Origin: Zingiber officinale
Lineage: Eukaryota > Streptophyta > Magnoliopsida > Zingiberales > Zingiberaceae
Length of the DNA: 64,000 nucleotides
Assembly (NCBI RefSeq): GCF_018446385.1
Contig: NC_055996.1
Location: 18,525,317 to 18,589,316, forward strand
Direction of reading: 5' to 3'
Shown one piece after another: positions 45,304 through 57,672 of this stretch. Numbering within the stretch: position 1 is the first letter of the stretch; each line of letters starts with the position of its first letter. Made by a program: the position numbers and the translations under genes. The notes below the pieces were generated by a model. That model saw nothing but the letters and a program-made list of their open reading frames with translations, searched no databases and had not been told where the DNA came from.

Positions 45304-45479
45304 ATTAAATTATAATATGTGATATTTATGTTTACTTATTTATCTAGTGATTTTGGACAAATTCTCTTTTAATTGGATGACTATGAATGTTGACATTTTA
45401 ACTTATTATGATAATTGAATTTTATATCATATGACTATTTGTGTGATTGTGTGTTTGATTATTAATATATTTTTATTTT

Positions 45480-47020
45480 TAAGGATGCGAAAAAAAGGAC
45501 TTGCAAAATGCTAATGCAAGCAAGGCGAATAATTAGTGTGTCTGGACTAAAGTAATGGATGATGCTCTTGATGCATATTTGTATCAACATAATATAGGCA
45601 ATAGGGTTGGTAGAACCTTTACCACACATGCATTTGAAAATATTGTGAGTGAATTGAAAGCAAAATTTTCTGACAAACTTATCAATAAGGACATGATTCA
45701 AAATCGCATGAAACATATTAAAAGATGTTGGTTTATATGTTATGATATATTCAAGAATGATATGAGTGGTTTTGGATGGGATCCCATCACAGAATTCTTC
45801 ATTGTTGAACTTGAAGTTTGGTAACAACTAGTTAATGTGTGTTTCATAATATGCATTTGAAAACTATATTTAATTTTCTTCTGTGATACTATCTATAAAT
45901 GAATATTTAATGTAATTATATTGTAACTTGTAGATAAAACCAGTAGCTGCCGAATGGAAAACCAAACCTATTCGAAATTATGAGAAGTTAGTTCAATTAT
46001 ATGGAAAAAATAGGGCTATAGGACAATATGCTGAAACTGCATTAGAAATGCAAAAAAGAAGAGCTAGCATAGAAGTAGAGAATAATGTCGGTGGACATAA
46101 TTTTGAAACCATTGATAAAGTTGAATTTATGATTTCTCAATAGAAAATTCATTTGGATAATTCAGATGCAGTTAATAAGGATGCCCAAATTCTAACTCAA
46201 CCATCTAAATCTTAAGCTGACTATTTTGTTGAATCATCATCAAAGAACAAAAGTGCAAAGAAAGGTAAAGTTGACGATGAGAATATAAGCAATGCAATTG
46301 ATCATGTAACTCAAGCCATTATGAGTTCAACACATGAAATGGTTAAGTCAAATGAACTTTCTATTCCTGAGCATGAAGTGTAGATAGGGATGTAAACGAG
46401 TCGAACCGAGCCGAATAGTATTAGGCTCGAGCTCGGCTCATTTAAGTTATATTCGGGCTCGATCGAGCTTTTATCACAAGGCTCGAACTCGGCTCGTTTT
46501 AGAATTATCAAACTCGCGAACAGTTCGAGCTCGACTCGTTATTAGCTCGATTATCAAAGTTAACGAGCCTAACTCGTTAAGCAAGCTCGAGCTCGTTTTT
46601 GGCTCGTTTTAGAGCTAGTTTTTTTGCTCATTTTAAAGCTCATTTTAAGGCTCGTTTTAGAGCTCATTTTTTGGCTCGATTTAAGGCTCGTTTTTTTGGC
46701 TCGCGAGCCTATAAACGAACATGTTCGCGAGCTCACGAGTCGAATATCCTTAAGCTCGAGCTCGGCTCGATAAGATAAACGAACGAACTCGAACGAGTTT
46801 TTTACCGAATCGAGCTCCGAACAGCTCGCGAACCGTTTGGTTTATTTACATCCCTAAGTGTAGAGTTTGTTGAATCAATTAGGCATCGAGCAACATATAA
46901 TTTCTACATGCTATTTTTTTCTTGTTCAACGCCAGAATATGTTAAGAGTTTTACTTGGATGTCCTTTTGAATATCGCAAAGACTTGTTACTTCAAATGTT
47001 GGATGGAGAAAATCTATGAC
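45480..47020 (+). pseudogene. Myb/SANT-like partner gene of the Harbinger element, broken by a MITE
   Basis: Binds DNA together with the transposase in this superfamily. The reading 45541-45824 shows WTKVMDDALDAYLYQHN, THAFENIVSEL, NRMKHIKRCW and GFGWDPITEFF, the Myb/SANT-like type of plant Harbinger ORFs. After an intron-like gap it continues with AAEWKTKPIRNYEKL and so on to 46380. A hAT MITE (46385-46856) then splits the tail (LNQLGIEQH after the MITE). In-frame stops near 46142 and 46215 confirm loss of function. Confidence 0.82.
46385..46856. mobile_element. hAT-type MITE with GAGC-rich ends (copy 2)
   Basis: 472 bp with a perfect 8-base TSD AGTGTAGA (46377-46384 and 46857-46864). Ends read TAGGGATGTAAAC and, on the other strand, TAGGGATGTAAAT. 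It is dense in GAGC and CTCG words and is the same family as 18514-19011. Confidence 0.93.
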
Positions 47021-47674
47021 ATGATTAGTTTTTTTGCTTGTTATGTGAGATATAAATTTGGATGCTATGTATTATGCATTTGGATGCTATATACTTGGGA
47101 GATTTTGAATGTTTGTTGGATTATTATTATGTAATGTAAGACTTGTTATTTGATTTTGGATGATTTATTTATACTTTGTGCCTTTTGTGTTTTTTTGATG
47201 CTCTGTACTTTGTGTTTTTGGATGATTTATTTGTTGTCAATCAATTATAGATGATACAGATGCAAGCAATCTCAAATATAGGAAAATGAATATAATGTCA
47301 ACATGTTCTTGAAATTTAAATTTGATTGCCCAAATATGTCACTTTTGCAGTCCAACAAAGTTACTACTAGTGCGTCAATACAACAAATTTTAAACTGTCA
47401 CGGGTTTAATAATATTGGATGATTTAAAAAATTATAAAATGACTTTTATAGTTTAAATGATATTTTAAAAAGTGAGGGTAATTTAGTAATTTTATATATT
47501 TAACCTTCGTTACCCTCTCTTTCCTCCCAAACACGGTAACATATGTTATGTTAATGAACTTTCCATCCCTTTTAAACAAGGAGAATATAAATATTTTACT
47601 TCCCCTTTCTTTTTCTCCCTTTCCTTCCCCTTCCGTTAATGAATCTTCACTCACCCCATCTAAATAGAGGGTAA

Positions 47675-48930
47675 GATTAATGATTCGAAGAGTTAGATTT
47701 CGGACCATGTAATTGATATCAATTAAAAAAAATCTAAAATATGTAAAATAAATAAATAAATAAATTTAATTATGTTAAAAAAGAATTACATAAAAAACAC
47801 TTATATTAAACCATCTTTATCAACTCATTAAATCATTTAAACTTATGAAAATCATTAACTATAATTAATTTTATCATAAAATAATACTTCAATTAATTGA
47901 CTGTTTTAATACCGTAGCAATCACTAAGTTGATTGTTACAATAATATACCAATCAATACCATAGCTTCCGGAGCTAGGATTCAATTGTAGGTAAGAAGTA
48001 TTCAAATGAGTATATTATATTTAGAGAGTTTAAAAAAAAAAAAAATTCCATTAAGATCTATATGTACTTTTCAATTTTATTCCGATAATGGATGAAATTT
48101 TTTTATCCGACTTGATTAATCACTTTCAGAATTAATTAGATTTTAAAATGAAATAATTCAATTATAGAAAAATATCTGTTATATATCGGATGAATTTGAT
48201 CATATTAAAATTATTTTAATGAAGATTAAATAATTTTACTGAAATTAATTAAAAATATATATAAAAATGTTCTTATATAATTTTTTTATTAAATTAAACT
48301 AATTTTTTATTTGTAGTGTTGTTTTGATTTTTTATTTTTTTAAACAAAACACCTTAAACTATTCGTAATGTCCTTTTAATGTTTGGCCAATCATCAAATA
48401 TCTGTACATTTATAAATGGGTCATAAAAAGATTGACCCATTTATAGTTCAATTCACTTATTTATTGGTTTTGAACCGATCAACTTATTTATGATCCAAAT
48501 TTGTTTCATTCAAACTCAAATAATGAAATGGTGTTGCTAACGTTCCTAAAAAAGTCCTACGCTAGCCCCCCACTGGGTCAGTTTCGTAACCATCCATAGT
48601 ATGGGAGTAAATGAATCAAAGGTTCGTGAGTTTTTTTTTTAGTCGGTTAAAAAAATATTCAATTTATATTGAAAATTATCGTATTGAACTCTAACCTATT
48701 TAATAATTTTTCTGAGTCAAATTCAAATCCATCATATTTTATTCAAATATTCATGAGCCACACGTAAATCAAACTCGAATTAAAATTTAATTATGTTTAT
48801 ATAATTTTAATTTAAATATATTTAAATTTAAATAATTTAGACCGAATTCAAATTTAAGACATTTCATTTGAATAATTCAAATTAAATTTATGCTCGAATT
48901 TTATTTGGAATGAAATATTTTGAAATTTTA
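47675..48930. other. AT-rich intergenic sequence
   Basis: No gene or clear repeat seen. Confidence 0.5.
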
Positions 48931-48933
48931 AAT

Positions 48934-48943
48934 ATCTCTCTCT

Positions 48944-49018
<75 letters not shown>
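48934..49018. repeat. (CT)n(CA)n(TA)n microsatellite
   Basis: A CTCTCTCTCACACACACACA run followed by about 30 TA units. Confidence 0.95.
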
Positions 49019-49020
<2 letters not shown>

Positions 49021-49456
49021 GAACAAAAATATTAATATTTTTATATTATTTAATTTGAATGCACCCTAATCGATTATATTATTCAATTTGAATGCACCCT
49101 AATCAAGGTACATTAAAAAATCGAATAAATCACATAAAATTAGGATTCGTTGGATCAACTCGGTAATACTTGGGGCGATGATGCTGCTAACAAACGTGGC
49201 AAAAGACGTGGTAGGTGACAGGGTTGTTATGTTACCAATTCAGTGCATAGGGCCTAATTGGCGATGACACTGCTTTTTAAAGCCATTTTCAATTAATAAA
49301 ATTTAGTAAATAGACTTCCTAAGAAATGAAACGCGCATATTAATTAGTTGATTTCGAATCGATTCAAATTCAAAAACAGCTGTCAGCGACCCAATGGCTC
49401 GACGACAAACTGCCGCGTCACGGACTTCGAATGAACTTTCTTTCTCTGCGGCCTCG
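49019..49456. other. 3' flank of the CC1-like gene
   Basis: Mainly AT-rich. The part next to 49457 probably holds the 3' untranslated region of the gene on the minus strand. A short direct repeat, AATTTGAATGCACCCTAATC, occurs at about 49051 and 49085. Confidence 0.45.
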
Positions 49457-50794
49457 TTAATCGCGGTAGTCGCAGCCGTTGGAGAGGCCCAGCGGCTTCC
49501 CGAGCCGGTCCTCGCGGAACCGCAGCGTGCACCGGACGCGGCGGTAGAACTTGGACTTCACCAGATGGCCCAGCACGTACGCCCGCGCCCGCAGCGTGAA
49601 CGACAGCTCGAATGTCACCGTCGCCGGTGGCCCTCCGTCCTCGGTGCGGCTCCTCAGACCCGCGCCGCCGCCGTAGAGCGGAACCTGCCGGCTCCCCAGC
49701 GCCACCGTCACCACCCGCCCGCTCTTCCGCGACTGGTAGAACTCCTTCATCTGTTCAAATTTCGGCAGTACCACCATTCTCGATTAAAAAGAAAACTCGA
49801 AATAAGAACGACAATTATTCTTCTTCTTCGTTTTGTTTTTTTTTTTACGACTATGTTTCTTTAAACTGGTTAGGTACCAAACACTGTCAGAACTTTAAAG
49901 ACTTTGTCCTCCTTCCTTTCCCACTGTTCGACGTCGGAGAACCTGCTCACATCCAGCATTACGATGCTCGGACTACGTGGAAAATTGCTATTGGGGGAAC
50001 TCCGAAATGGGGAATGGAAAAGGAAAGTCCAAGAGGAAGGAAGGGGGTGATGGTGCTTACTAATCCGGTGGCGATCTTCAGGTCGGAGAAGTAGAGTTGG
50101 AAGGGCGTGGAGGAGACATGGACGCCGAAGAAGGTGGCTGGGTTGCGGAACGCGATCCTCACCGTCGAGTTTATGGAGAGCATCTTGGTGGGCACGCCCG
50201 TCATGTCGGTTCCGGCGTGGATGTCGTAGCTCTGGAACGCCACGCTCTGCGAGAAACGAGTCGACTCGGGTTACCGAGCGGAGTTAGGGAAACGGGCTAA
50301 ACGAGTTGACTCGGGTTACTGACCTTGACGAAGACGTCGGGCTTGTAGGACTTGCTGGCGCCCCAGAGGATGAGGGAGAAGAGGGTGAAGAGGAGGACGA
50401 AGCCGAGGACGAACCAGGCAACGTAGCATCGGACAGGGATGGGGGCTTCGTCTTCTTCGTCGTCGTCGGAGCAGGCAGAGGAGGTGGCGTTGCCTGGCCG
50501 GTGGTGAGGATGGGGCTGGAGCTTGCGCCAGGAGGCATAGGTGTTATACTTGAGGGAGGCGGAGAGGCGGGTGGCGGACGACTCGCGGGAGTGGTGAATG
50601 GGGGAACTGGAGTAGCGGTGGTGGTGGGGATGGAGCGGGGAGGCACCAGGGGTGGAACCGCCGAAGGAGGCGCGGTCAGGGTCGGGGTGGGAGTGGGCAG
50701 GGCTCATGACGTAGTAGATGGGGCGCCGCGGCGGGGAGTGGGGCGGCGAGGAAGCCGCCAGGCTGGTGACCTCGGAGTCCGTCTTGGCGTGCAT
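49457..50794 (-). CDS. CC1-like (companion of cellulose synthase) LEA_2 membrane protein, 3 exons
   Basis: Exons 50794-50324, 50246-50061 and 49750-49457 give 316 residues with phase kept (all phase 0). The N-terminus MHAKTDSEVTSLAASSP followed by PPRRPIYYV and SP/H-rich repeats, a basic stretch, one membrane helix (about 132-150: YVAWFVLGFVLLFTLFSLIL) and a C-terminal LEA_2 region (IHAGTDMTGVP, STVRIAFRNPATFFGVHVSS, FYQSRKSGRVV, RAYVLGHLVKSKFYRRV) match the plant CC family. In Arabidopsis these proteins accompany cellulose synthase at the plasma membrane and Golgi and bind microtubules through the N-terminus. The proline-rich spacer common in the outer domain is short here. The start shares an upstream region with the gene at 51500. 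Intact. Confidence 0.9.
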
Positions 50795-51499
50795 GGTCTT
50801 GTTGCCGCTTCAGGTTGGTCTCGCGGAGGAAGGGAAAGAGAGGAGGACCGTGGGAAGGGGGCGACGAGCGACGAGCGACGAGCGACGAGCGTGGAAGAGC
50901 ACGGGGATCGATGCGGCGAGAGCGCAAAGCGAAGAAACAGAGGTGCGCCGTTCTTATGACTGCTAGTGCGCTGTTGCCTGTTAGGCGAAGGCCACGAGGG
51001 GTGTGAATAACATTATCAAAAATTATTTCAATTGATCTCCCATTAATTTGTTTCCAAAAATGATCAAATTGAATCGATCCTTTAATATAATTCTAAAATT
51101 AGAACTCACCAACAAGTCCATCGGTATCATCTCGACGGGATCATGTGCGGTGTGACCTCCATATAAATTCCCAGAAGAGATCGCGTCCATCCGCTGATCC
51201 CGAGACGCCTCATCGTGATCTTACACGCGTGATCACTTCGGCTGACATCTTATTTGTTCGTGGGCCCCACACCCATCTGCCTGTTCTCACGCCTTTCGAG
51301 GATCAACTACTCGTCTTCGAGTATGTTACACATTTTACACCATTCCGTACTTGACACGTGGACAGCGTGCTACGCTATTCCCTACGAAACACACACCCAC
51401 ACAACCGAACCCTTTCCTCCGTTTCCTTCCCGGTCCATCATCGCTGGTGTTCTTCTCGGCCCCCCCGAAGAGGTGGATCTTGGATCGATCGAGAGACCG
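50795..51499. promoter_or_regulatory. Shared divergent intergenic region (CC1-like and PAT10-like genes)
   Basis: About 700 bases separate the two ATGs. It holds the leaders of both genes. A GACGAGC repeat (about 50867-50892) lies in the leader of the minus-strand gene. TATA and start positions are not certain. CACGTG-like sequence (GACACGTGGACAGC, 51353) sits near the plus-strand gene. Confidence 0.6.
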
Positions 51500-54400
51500 A
51501 TGGCGGCTGCCGGCGTCTCATCCACCGGTTGTGAGAAGCTCTCCGACCGCTGCTCCCTGATCTGTCCCGACCTCTACGACCGTGGTAGGATATCTTCCTC
51601 GCCCGAAGAATTCAAGATTTTTTTTATTATTATTAATTTTTATGATCGATGCACTCGCTGTCTGGGTAATTTCGGGCGTTTGAGCAGCGACTAGATTATC
51701 ATGGGGATTGAAGTTGTCGATGGTGCTTCTTCATGTGATTTTCGTGGGAGTGGTTTTCGTCTTCGATGTCTCATTGATACGCAGGACCAGAGAGGAGCCT
51801 TGGTAGCCTTCAAAACCCTTGCCTTGTTTCTCTCTACTGTTTCCTAATTATGGCCATTAAATTTTTTTTTTTTGTATCTATGATTGGTGGAGATCAGAAA
51901 AAAAAGAAGATCGCGCACACCAGCAGTGGTCTCGGTTTTTGTTCAATAAACAGCAAGATTATAATTATAGCTATTCGTTGTCCACTACTTCGTCACTGAA
52001 ACACTTATTTTAGGGGAAGATATCATTCTTTTCACGTGGTGTTATCTTGACTTGATTTTCTGGATCATCCCGGACTAGGTGGTAGGGAGAGTGATTGTGT
52101 CTTGAAGTTGTAATTAAATTATATGCTTCAATATAAGGGCTCCCTCGTGCTTTACAGATTTGTTGACTGTCTAACTTCAGGTTAAAAACACTGTATGTAA
52201 ACTACAAAATAAAAGTTAGTGCCCAAGGATGTCGGAGGAACTAGCTTTTATTGGCCTTTGCTAAAATGTCAAGCGGTGACATGCCTTAACATCTATGATT
52301 GATTAACATCTGCTTCCATTTGAGACCTTCAATTAGAAAAGTAGCTTGACTTTCTGGTGAGCGTTGTAGGATTTTTTTTTTTAGTTTCTACTTAGTCAAT
52401 GTACTTTTGGATCAGTTTTGATATTGGAAAGGAAGTGATAATGTTTGTCCTACATTTGTGTGCGTTTTGCAAGCTCCCACCTATATTTCTGTTTCCTAAT
52501 TATATGTCAAATATACCTTGATAAAAGAGTCTCCTGAAATCTCTCTTATGTTGTTTCCAATAGCATACATGAATCCTTATGCTAGACACATGGTATCGTG
52601 TTATCTACCTGTGTTTTCCCCTCTTTTTACCCATCCCTGTTACATGGACTACAAAGAAAATAGATGCAAATTGGTTCTTATTCACCATAAATTTAAGTTA
52701 TAAGTTTTTAGATATTATGTTTTTTGCTAATTCCTCAAGTATGGTGATTCTTTGACTATAATATTTATTCTTTCCAAAGACATGTTGGGATAGTTGTAGT
52801 GTTCTCACTTTTTGTTATTTTCTTCTATTAATTTGAATTGTCTACACTCCTTTGAGATTTAGTTTTTCCCTGTTTAACAGTTATTATTCTCCACCTTGAA
52901 TGCCCAATTTTAGGTATACTGCAGCATACTTGGTGGTTTTTTCAGCTACATTATTTCAATATTTCTTCACTTCTTGCTCATCGCCAGGGTACCAACATAT
53001 TATCTTTTCATACTTCTCATCCTTATGACCACTCCTTTTGGTTGGAACATTAATTTTCCACTAATGTCTTTTCTGTATTCTCATTTGTTAGGTATGTAAT
53101 TGATGCAATGAGGGCAGCAAATGGAACTTCAACCACTTTTAACAATCTGTCTTCAATTTTGAAGTAGGACCATAGGTCAAGCCACAATTATGTTAATGCA
53201 ATTCAAACATGAAATCTTTACTTCTTTGTGTTTTCCTTTTCAATGATCAAGCAAAGGCAGTCCAATTCAAGAGATGGGTATATAATTTGTTCCATGAATA
53301 ACCACCATCTTGAAGCACAGACTACCCACTTTAATTCATCGTCATGGTTGAAGCTTGTTATGGACCTGTATCCTCCTGGATCAGCCATCAGGTACTGCTG
53401 CAAGCATGCTAGATTATGCACGGAACTTATTACTTGATTGTGTTTTATGGATGTTTAACATTAAGTGCATTTTAGTTCATATCATAGTAAAAAATTGGAT
53501 AAAATGGACAACAAGAGAGTGATGATAATACAATGGGGAAATATGGGACACAGAAAGATAACATGAGTCTAATGGGAGCCATATATTCATGTGTTTTATT
53601 GTGCTATGGTGGTTGTTTCGATGGCTACAACATATTATTAGAAATTCAAATTTAATTTTTCATTATTGTGTAGCGTCTTGCTTGGGCTGGCATGGTTATA
53701 ACTTGTAGCTTGGTTCCTACTGTGAGAGAATGGGTAAAAAAACTACTATTGTTAGAGAGGAATATGCCCACCTATGCCCATTGGTTTACCTAGTATTTAC
53801 ATCTAGACATGACCTATCTTCTCTTGAGTCTTGAGATTGTTTTCCTCAGATTGATCATGATGGCTATAAACAAAACCTAGCCAAGTGAATATGTTGTTCT
53901 ATGGCTGTGATGAAATAAATTGGTAATTATCAGCTTGTGATCTCTTTCATACATGATCCTCCATCTAAAAGCTTAAACACACACCCAGTCTATCAGTAAT
54001 GGACTGAACTGATGGCAATTGATGATATGAAGTTAGTCATCACTCATAAGGAGTAAGTACATTTACAAGTATTTCATTAATGTAAAACTAATGTAATTAA
54101 GTATTTCAAACTGGTCAATTTTCTTATTGACAAAAGGGTGAAAGAAAATCAGTCTTTAAGCATCGTTTTCTCTATACATTGTTTCACAAATGATCACAAT
54201 CAAATTTCTCATGTGAAAGAGGTTATCTATAATGTTAAATATTGTAAGGAAATAAGAAATCAATGGATTTTCCAAAAGAGATGCTTTGTATGGAAACTTG
54301 CTGAGTGGTAACATCCAAATCCAGAGAAATTCTTGTAATTTAAACGGCAATCCTGAGCCAAATCCAAATTGAGACTTAATGGATGTTGTTCTGATATATG

Positions 54401-56160
54401 AAGTTGGCTACATTTTGTTAGTTGTTGAATTCCCTCTATCAAAAATTACAGAAAAGATGTTTTTGTCTATGAATGCATATGTATACATAGGGGTGTCTAT
54501 TATTTGGTTCAACCTGAAAAGCTAAATTTAATTTTTTTTTTATTATCATTTCTGTTTGGTTTGGCTTGATAAATTTGATTATATAATTTGGTTCAGTTTC
54601 TTTTCAAAAAATCATTTTGAATTGGAAACCAAAATATAATTTTTATTGTTTTCATATTTCCATTAATATATAGTATTATTCTTAAAATTCTAACCAAAAA
54701 GTATACTCCTAGTTTCTCTATTACCATATGTTATAAAGAGCTTCAATTATATACCAACTATTCTCCATTATCATTGTTGATTTTTTAAAATAATTTTGTA
54801 TTTAAAACTTAAATTGCAGATATTAATTTATAACCTTATTCAGTTTTGTTTGGTTCAAAAAACTTGATAAAAATGAATCGGTTTATCTTTATTCCAGTTT
54901 AGTTCAAACTGAACAGACTCCCCTACATATACATATTGAAATATCCAATTTGACCAAATAATCATGACTCTAATCCATTATATTATATGGATAATTATGA
55001 TATGATAAATTCAGAATGAAATATTGTGAATTCATTCCAACGGAGATTGAAGGAAGAATTAAATAATGAATTAAATTATTAAATTCTTCATTACAGAGTT
55101 TGATAGATCTTATGAAAATCCAATTAATTGGATGTGAATAAAGGGGGAGTCCCATTCTGCATGTCATTCCAGAGTTCATATTTTTTGTCTGCCAAGTTAC
55201 TTCTACATGTTCTAGGATTTTGGCATTTGCATGACCATTTGTTTTGTCTGTTAACCTAGTAGGTATTATCTATATAGAGTGACATCGAAGAATGATTATG
55301 TTTGCAGATTTTGTTTTACTAGTTAACCTTTTTTTTGTTGTTTGGACAGAAATTGGACTTGCACTTACTGCAATATTGTTCAGGTATTCATTCAGCACCT
55401 TTTTTAATCATACCTCCCTAGAAAACTTCTGTTCATTAATGATTAGAAATACTGTTTTAGACTGTTTCTTATTTTCAAACACCTAAAGATTTTTATGATA
55501 GAATGTCTGTTTTTATTCACTATGTGCATGCCAAAGTTGCTGTTACTAGGTTGTAACAATTTCTTTACATAATGCCTTTCAAAATGCTTATCTTTCCATT
55601 AAACATATGTAATTAGTTATATTGTTCTGAATAGCACCGTTTCAAGGTTCTTTTTGATGTTTTGCTTTTTGATTTAAGCCCCAAACTCATGCCTATTGTC
55701 TCGTAATCTTTACTGTCATTCTTTTTTGTTTTGCTGTTATATTTATTTTCGATTTATTTTTAGGCTAATAGCTAAATTGAACTGATTTAACTTTGTTTTG
55801 TTCAATCTGTTTCTTTGAAACTGATTATATTAGTTTTGGATATAACTGAAGCTTTTAGATGGAAAAGCACTATCAAACCTTTTGTTGCATGAAATAATTG
55901 TCACTCGTCATTTTTGCTAATGTGAATTTGTTTATGTTTCAATCTGATTCGTATGATCAAAGCTGTTATCAATTTATTCACTTTCTTTCCATGTGTTTTT
56001 AGTTTCTAGCACCTTAATAAAATTTTCCAACGTTTGTTGTGTATTTGCAGCCTCCACGAGCAAAGCACTGCCATGATTGTGACAAATGCATCCTTCAATT
56101 TGATCATCACTGTGTATGGTTAGGTACTTGTGTCGGGCAAGGAAATCATTGCCGATTTTG
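51500..56160 (+). CDS. PAT10-like DHHC protein S-acyltransferase, first 7 exons (C-terminal part beyond the window)
   Basis: Palmitoylates cysteines of membrane proteins; Arabidopsis PAT10 acts at Golgi and tonoplast. Exons 51500-51584, 51688-51802, 52914-52988, 53092-53163, 53257-53391, 55350-55383, 56051-56160 join in frame to about 208 residues. The start is MAAAGVSSTGCEKLSDRC; TM1 (LHVIFVGVVFVFDV) is in exon 2; TM2 (YLVVFSATLFQYFFTS) with CSSPGYVIDAM spans exons 3-4; LKLVMDLYPPGSAIR ends exon 5. The zinc region in exons 6-7 holds CTYCN, HCHDCDKC, DHHC and GNHCRFW. The DHHC core is complete; the exons for the third and fourth membrane helices and C-terminus are not found. An element C insertion lies in the next intron, so the rest should be past 64000, if it exists. 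Confidence 0.88.
54488..54925. mobile_element. Probable hAT-type MITE in intron 5
   Basis: Ends read TAGGGGTGTCTATTATTTGG and, on the other strand, TAGGGGAGTCTGTTCAGTTTG. Flanks TGTATACA and CATATACA share six of eight bases, so the TSD is imperfect. The centre is AT-rich with repeated GGTT words. Intron 5 (53392-55349) otherwise has no recognised feature. Confidence 0.6.
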
Positions 56161-56274
56161 GTGAGTCCACCAGTATCATGTTGGAGCATTGACCAACCCT
56201 ATTTATGATATCCAAAATAAAAGCAATGGAATGTGTTGCCTAAAATCTAATTTGTCTTTGTGAACAATTACATC

Positions 56275-57672
56275 TTCTAGGACACGTATGAGCTAGGGGA
56301 GTGACTAGCTCGCTTCGCTTCTTCAAACTTGATGTTGCAGTGGAAAATTTGAAGCGACGACTCCACAATGTTAATACTTGGATTTTACTTGGTATTCACC
56401 TCTTTGAGGTGACTGATCCAAAGGTTCACTCCTCACAATCACAGCTCCATTATGAATACCTCATTCTCGGGAACTATTCGGAGGCGGAAAAGCCTCGTAC
56501 AACCTTGTGTTCAAGGATATAACAAGAAAAGCAAAAGCAAATACAAAGGAAATCGAACACAACTTTACAATGAGGAAATCTTGCTTAGCTTGTTATCTTG
56601 TTGCTTGGAAATATCTTTTGATCGGTTGGAAATGCAGCAACACTTCACTTCTAACTTCTCAAAAACTGCTACAAATAAACTCAACAAAACCCTCTTTTCT
56701 AGGGTTTCTTTTGTGCTGGAAAACTCCTAATCGATTGACCTCATTCCCAATCAATTACCACGTTAGCTTGACCGTTCATAACCAGAACAACTCTTTTTCG
56801 TTCGACCAATTGATTGGTGAGCCATACCAATCGATTGGTTAACCTCTAATCGATTGCCCCAATCGATTTCGAGGCTTTCTGTTCTCTTGCAAAAATGTCT
56901 CCAATCTTGTCTCTAATCAATTAGCCCACTCGATTGGTGAAACTTGAATCGATTGTCTTAATCGATTCAAAGACTTTTTGTTCTCTTGCGAAAAGGCTCC
57001 CAATCGATTGATTGCCTAACCCTAAACCCAGAATTTTGGGTTTAGGATTTATCAATCGATTGGTTCTTAATTCATCCTTTTCAAATTAAATTCGTATCTT
57101 GTCTAGTATCTGATTGTTCTCGACTTACCAGGACTTTATTTGCCCAACATTCAGTCATCCATTACTTCTTGCGACTTCCCCTAGCATCCGGTCAACCTTG
57201 ACCCGCGAGGCTTTTTCACCAAGTGTCCAATTAACCTTTGATCTACTTGGATTTTTCTCTTGTGCCAAGTGTCCGGTCCTCTATGATCCACTTGGATTTA
57301 CCGTCTCGTGCCAAGTGTCTGGTTCTTCGCGACCCACTTGGACTTTTCCCTTGCCTAGCCTCACTAAGACTTCCCTTGCCTAGTTCCCAATTAGGTCTTC
57401 CACTCTCTAGCCCTGCTAGGACTTTCATTGCCTAGTTCCCAACTAGATCTTTCATTGTCTAACCTTGCTAGGACTTCTATTGTCTTTCTTAACCTCCAGT
57501 TAGGACTTTTCGTTGTCTAACCTTCTGTTAGAATTTTCCCTGTCAAATATCCGGTTCTTCCTTGATCTACTTAACTTTTCTCTTACATATTGTTAACATT
57601 TAAACTCAAGCTCAAACCAACTTGAGCTTAATCAAACTGGTCAACCTTGACCTGAGGAGGATTGTACCAACA
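56275..57672 (-). repeat. 3' LTR of element C
   Basis: About 1.4 kb. It carries AATCGATT words (56726-57062) and the LTR hairpin module: CCAAGTG/CACTTGG at 57265-57271/57289-57295 and 57311-57317/57335-57341. Confidence 0.85.

Larger units (their letters stand above)
36698..47671 (+). mobile_element. PIF/Harbinger DNA transposon with nested insertions
   Basis: Terminal inverted repeats begin CCCTCTGTTTGAGAG (36698) and, on the other strand, CCCTCTATTTAGATG (47671); both continue into GGTGAG and a G/A-rich tract. A TAA flanks each end (36695-36697 and 47672-47674), the normal 3-base target duplication of this superfamily. It carries a broken DDE transposase (44110-45303) and the partner Myb/SANT-like gene (45480-47000). 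Removing the solo LTR, element 2 and the MITE with their TSDs leaves about 4.7 kb, a normal size for an autonomous copy. Stops show it is no longer active. Confidence 0.88.

Noticed and set aside
44137-45827. Host gene for a Myb/SANT or nuclease-like protein
   Set aside because: Both readings are broken and lie between Harbinger TIRs, so they are transposon genes.
50306-50959. 217-codon plus-strand Gly/Val/Glu-rich ORF
   Set aside because: It is antisense to the first CC1-like exon and its composition mirrors the SP-rich coding strand.
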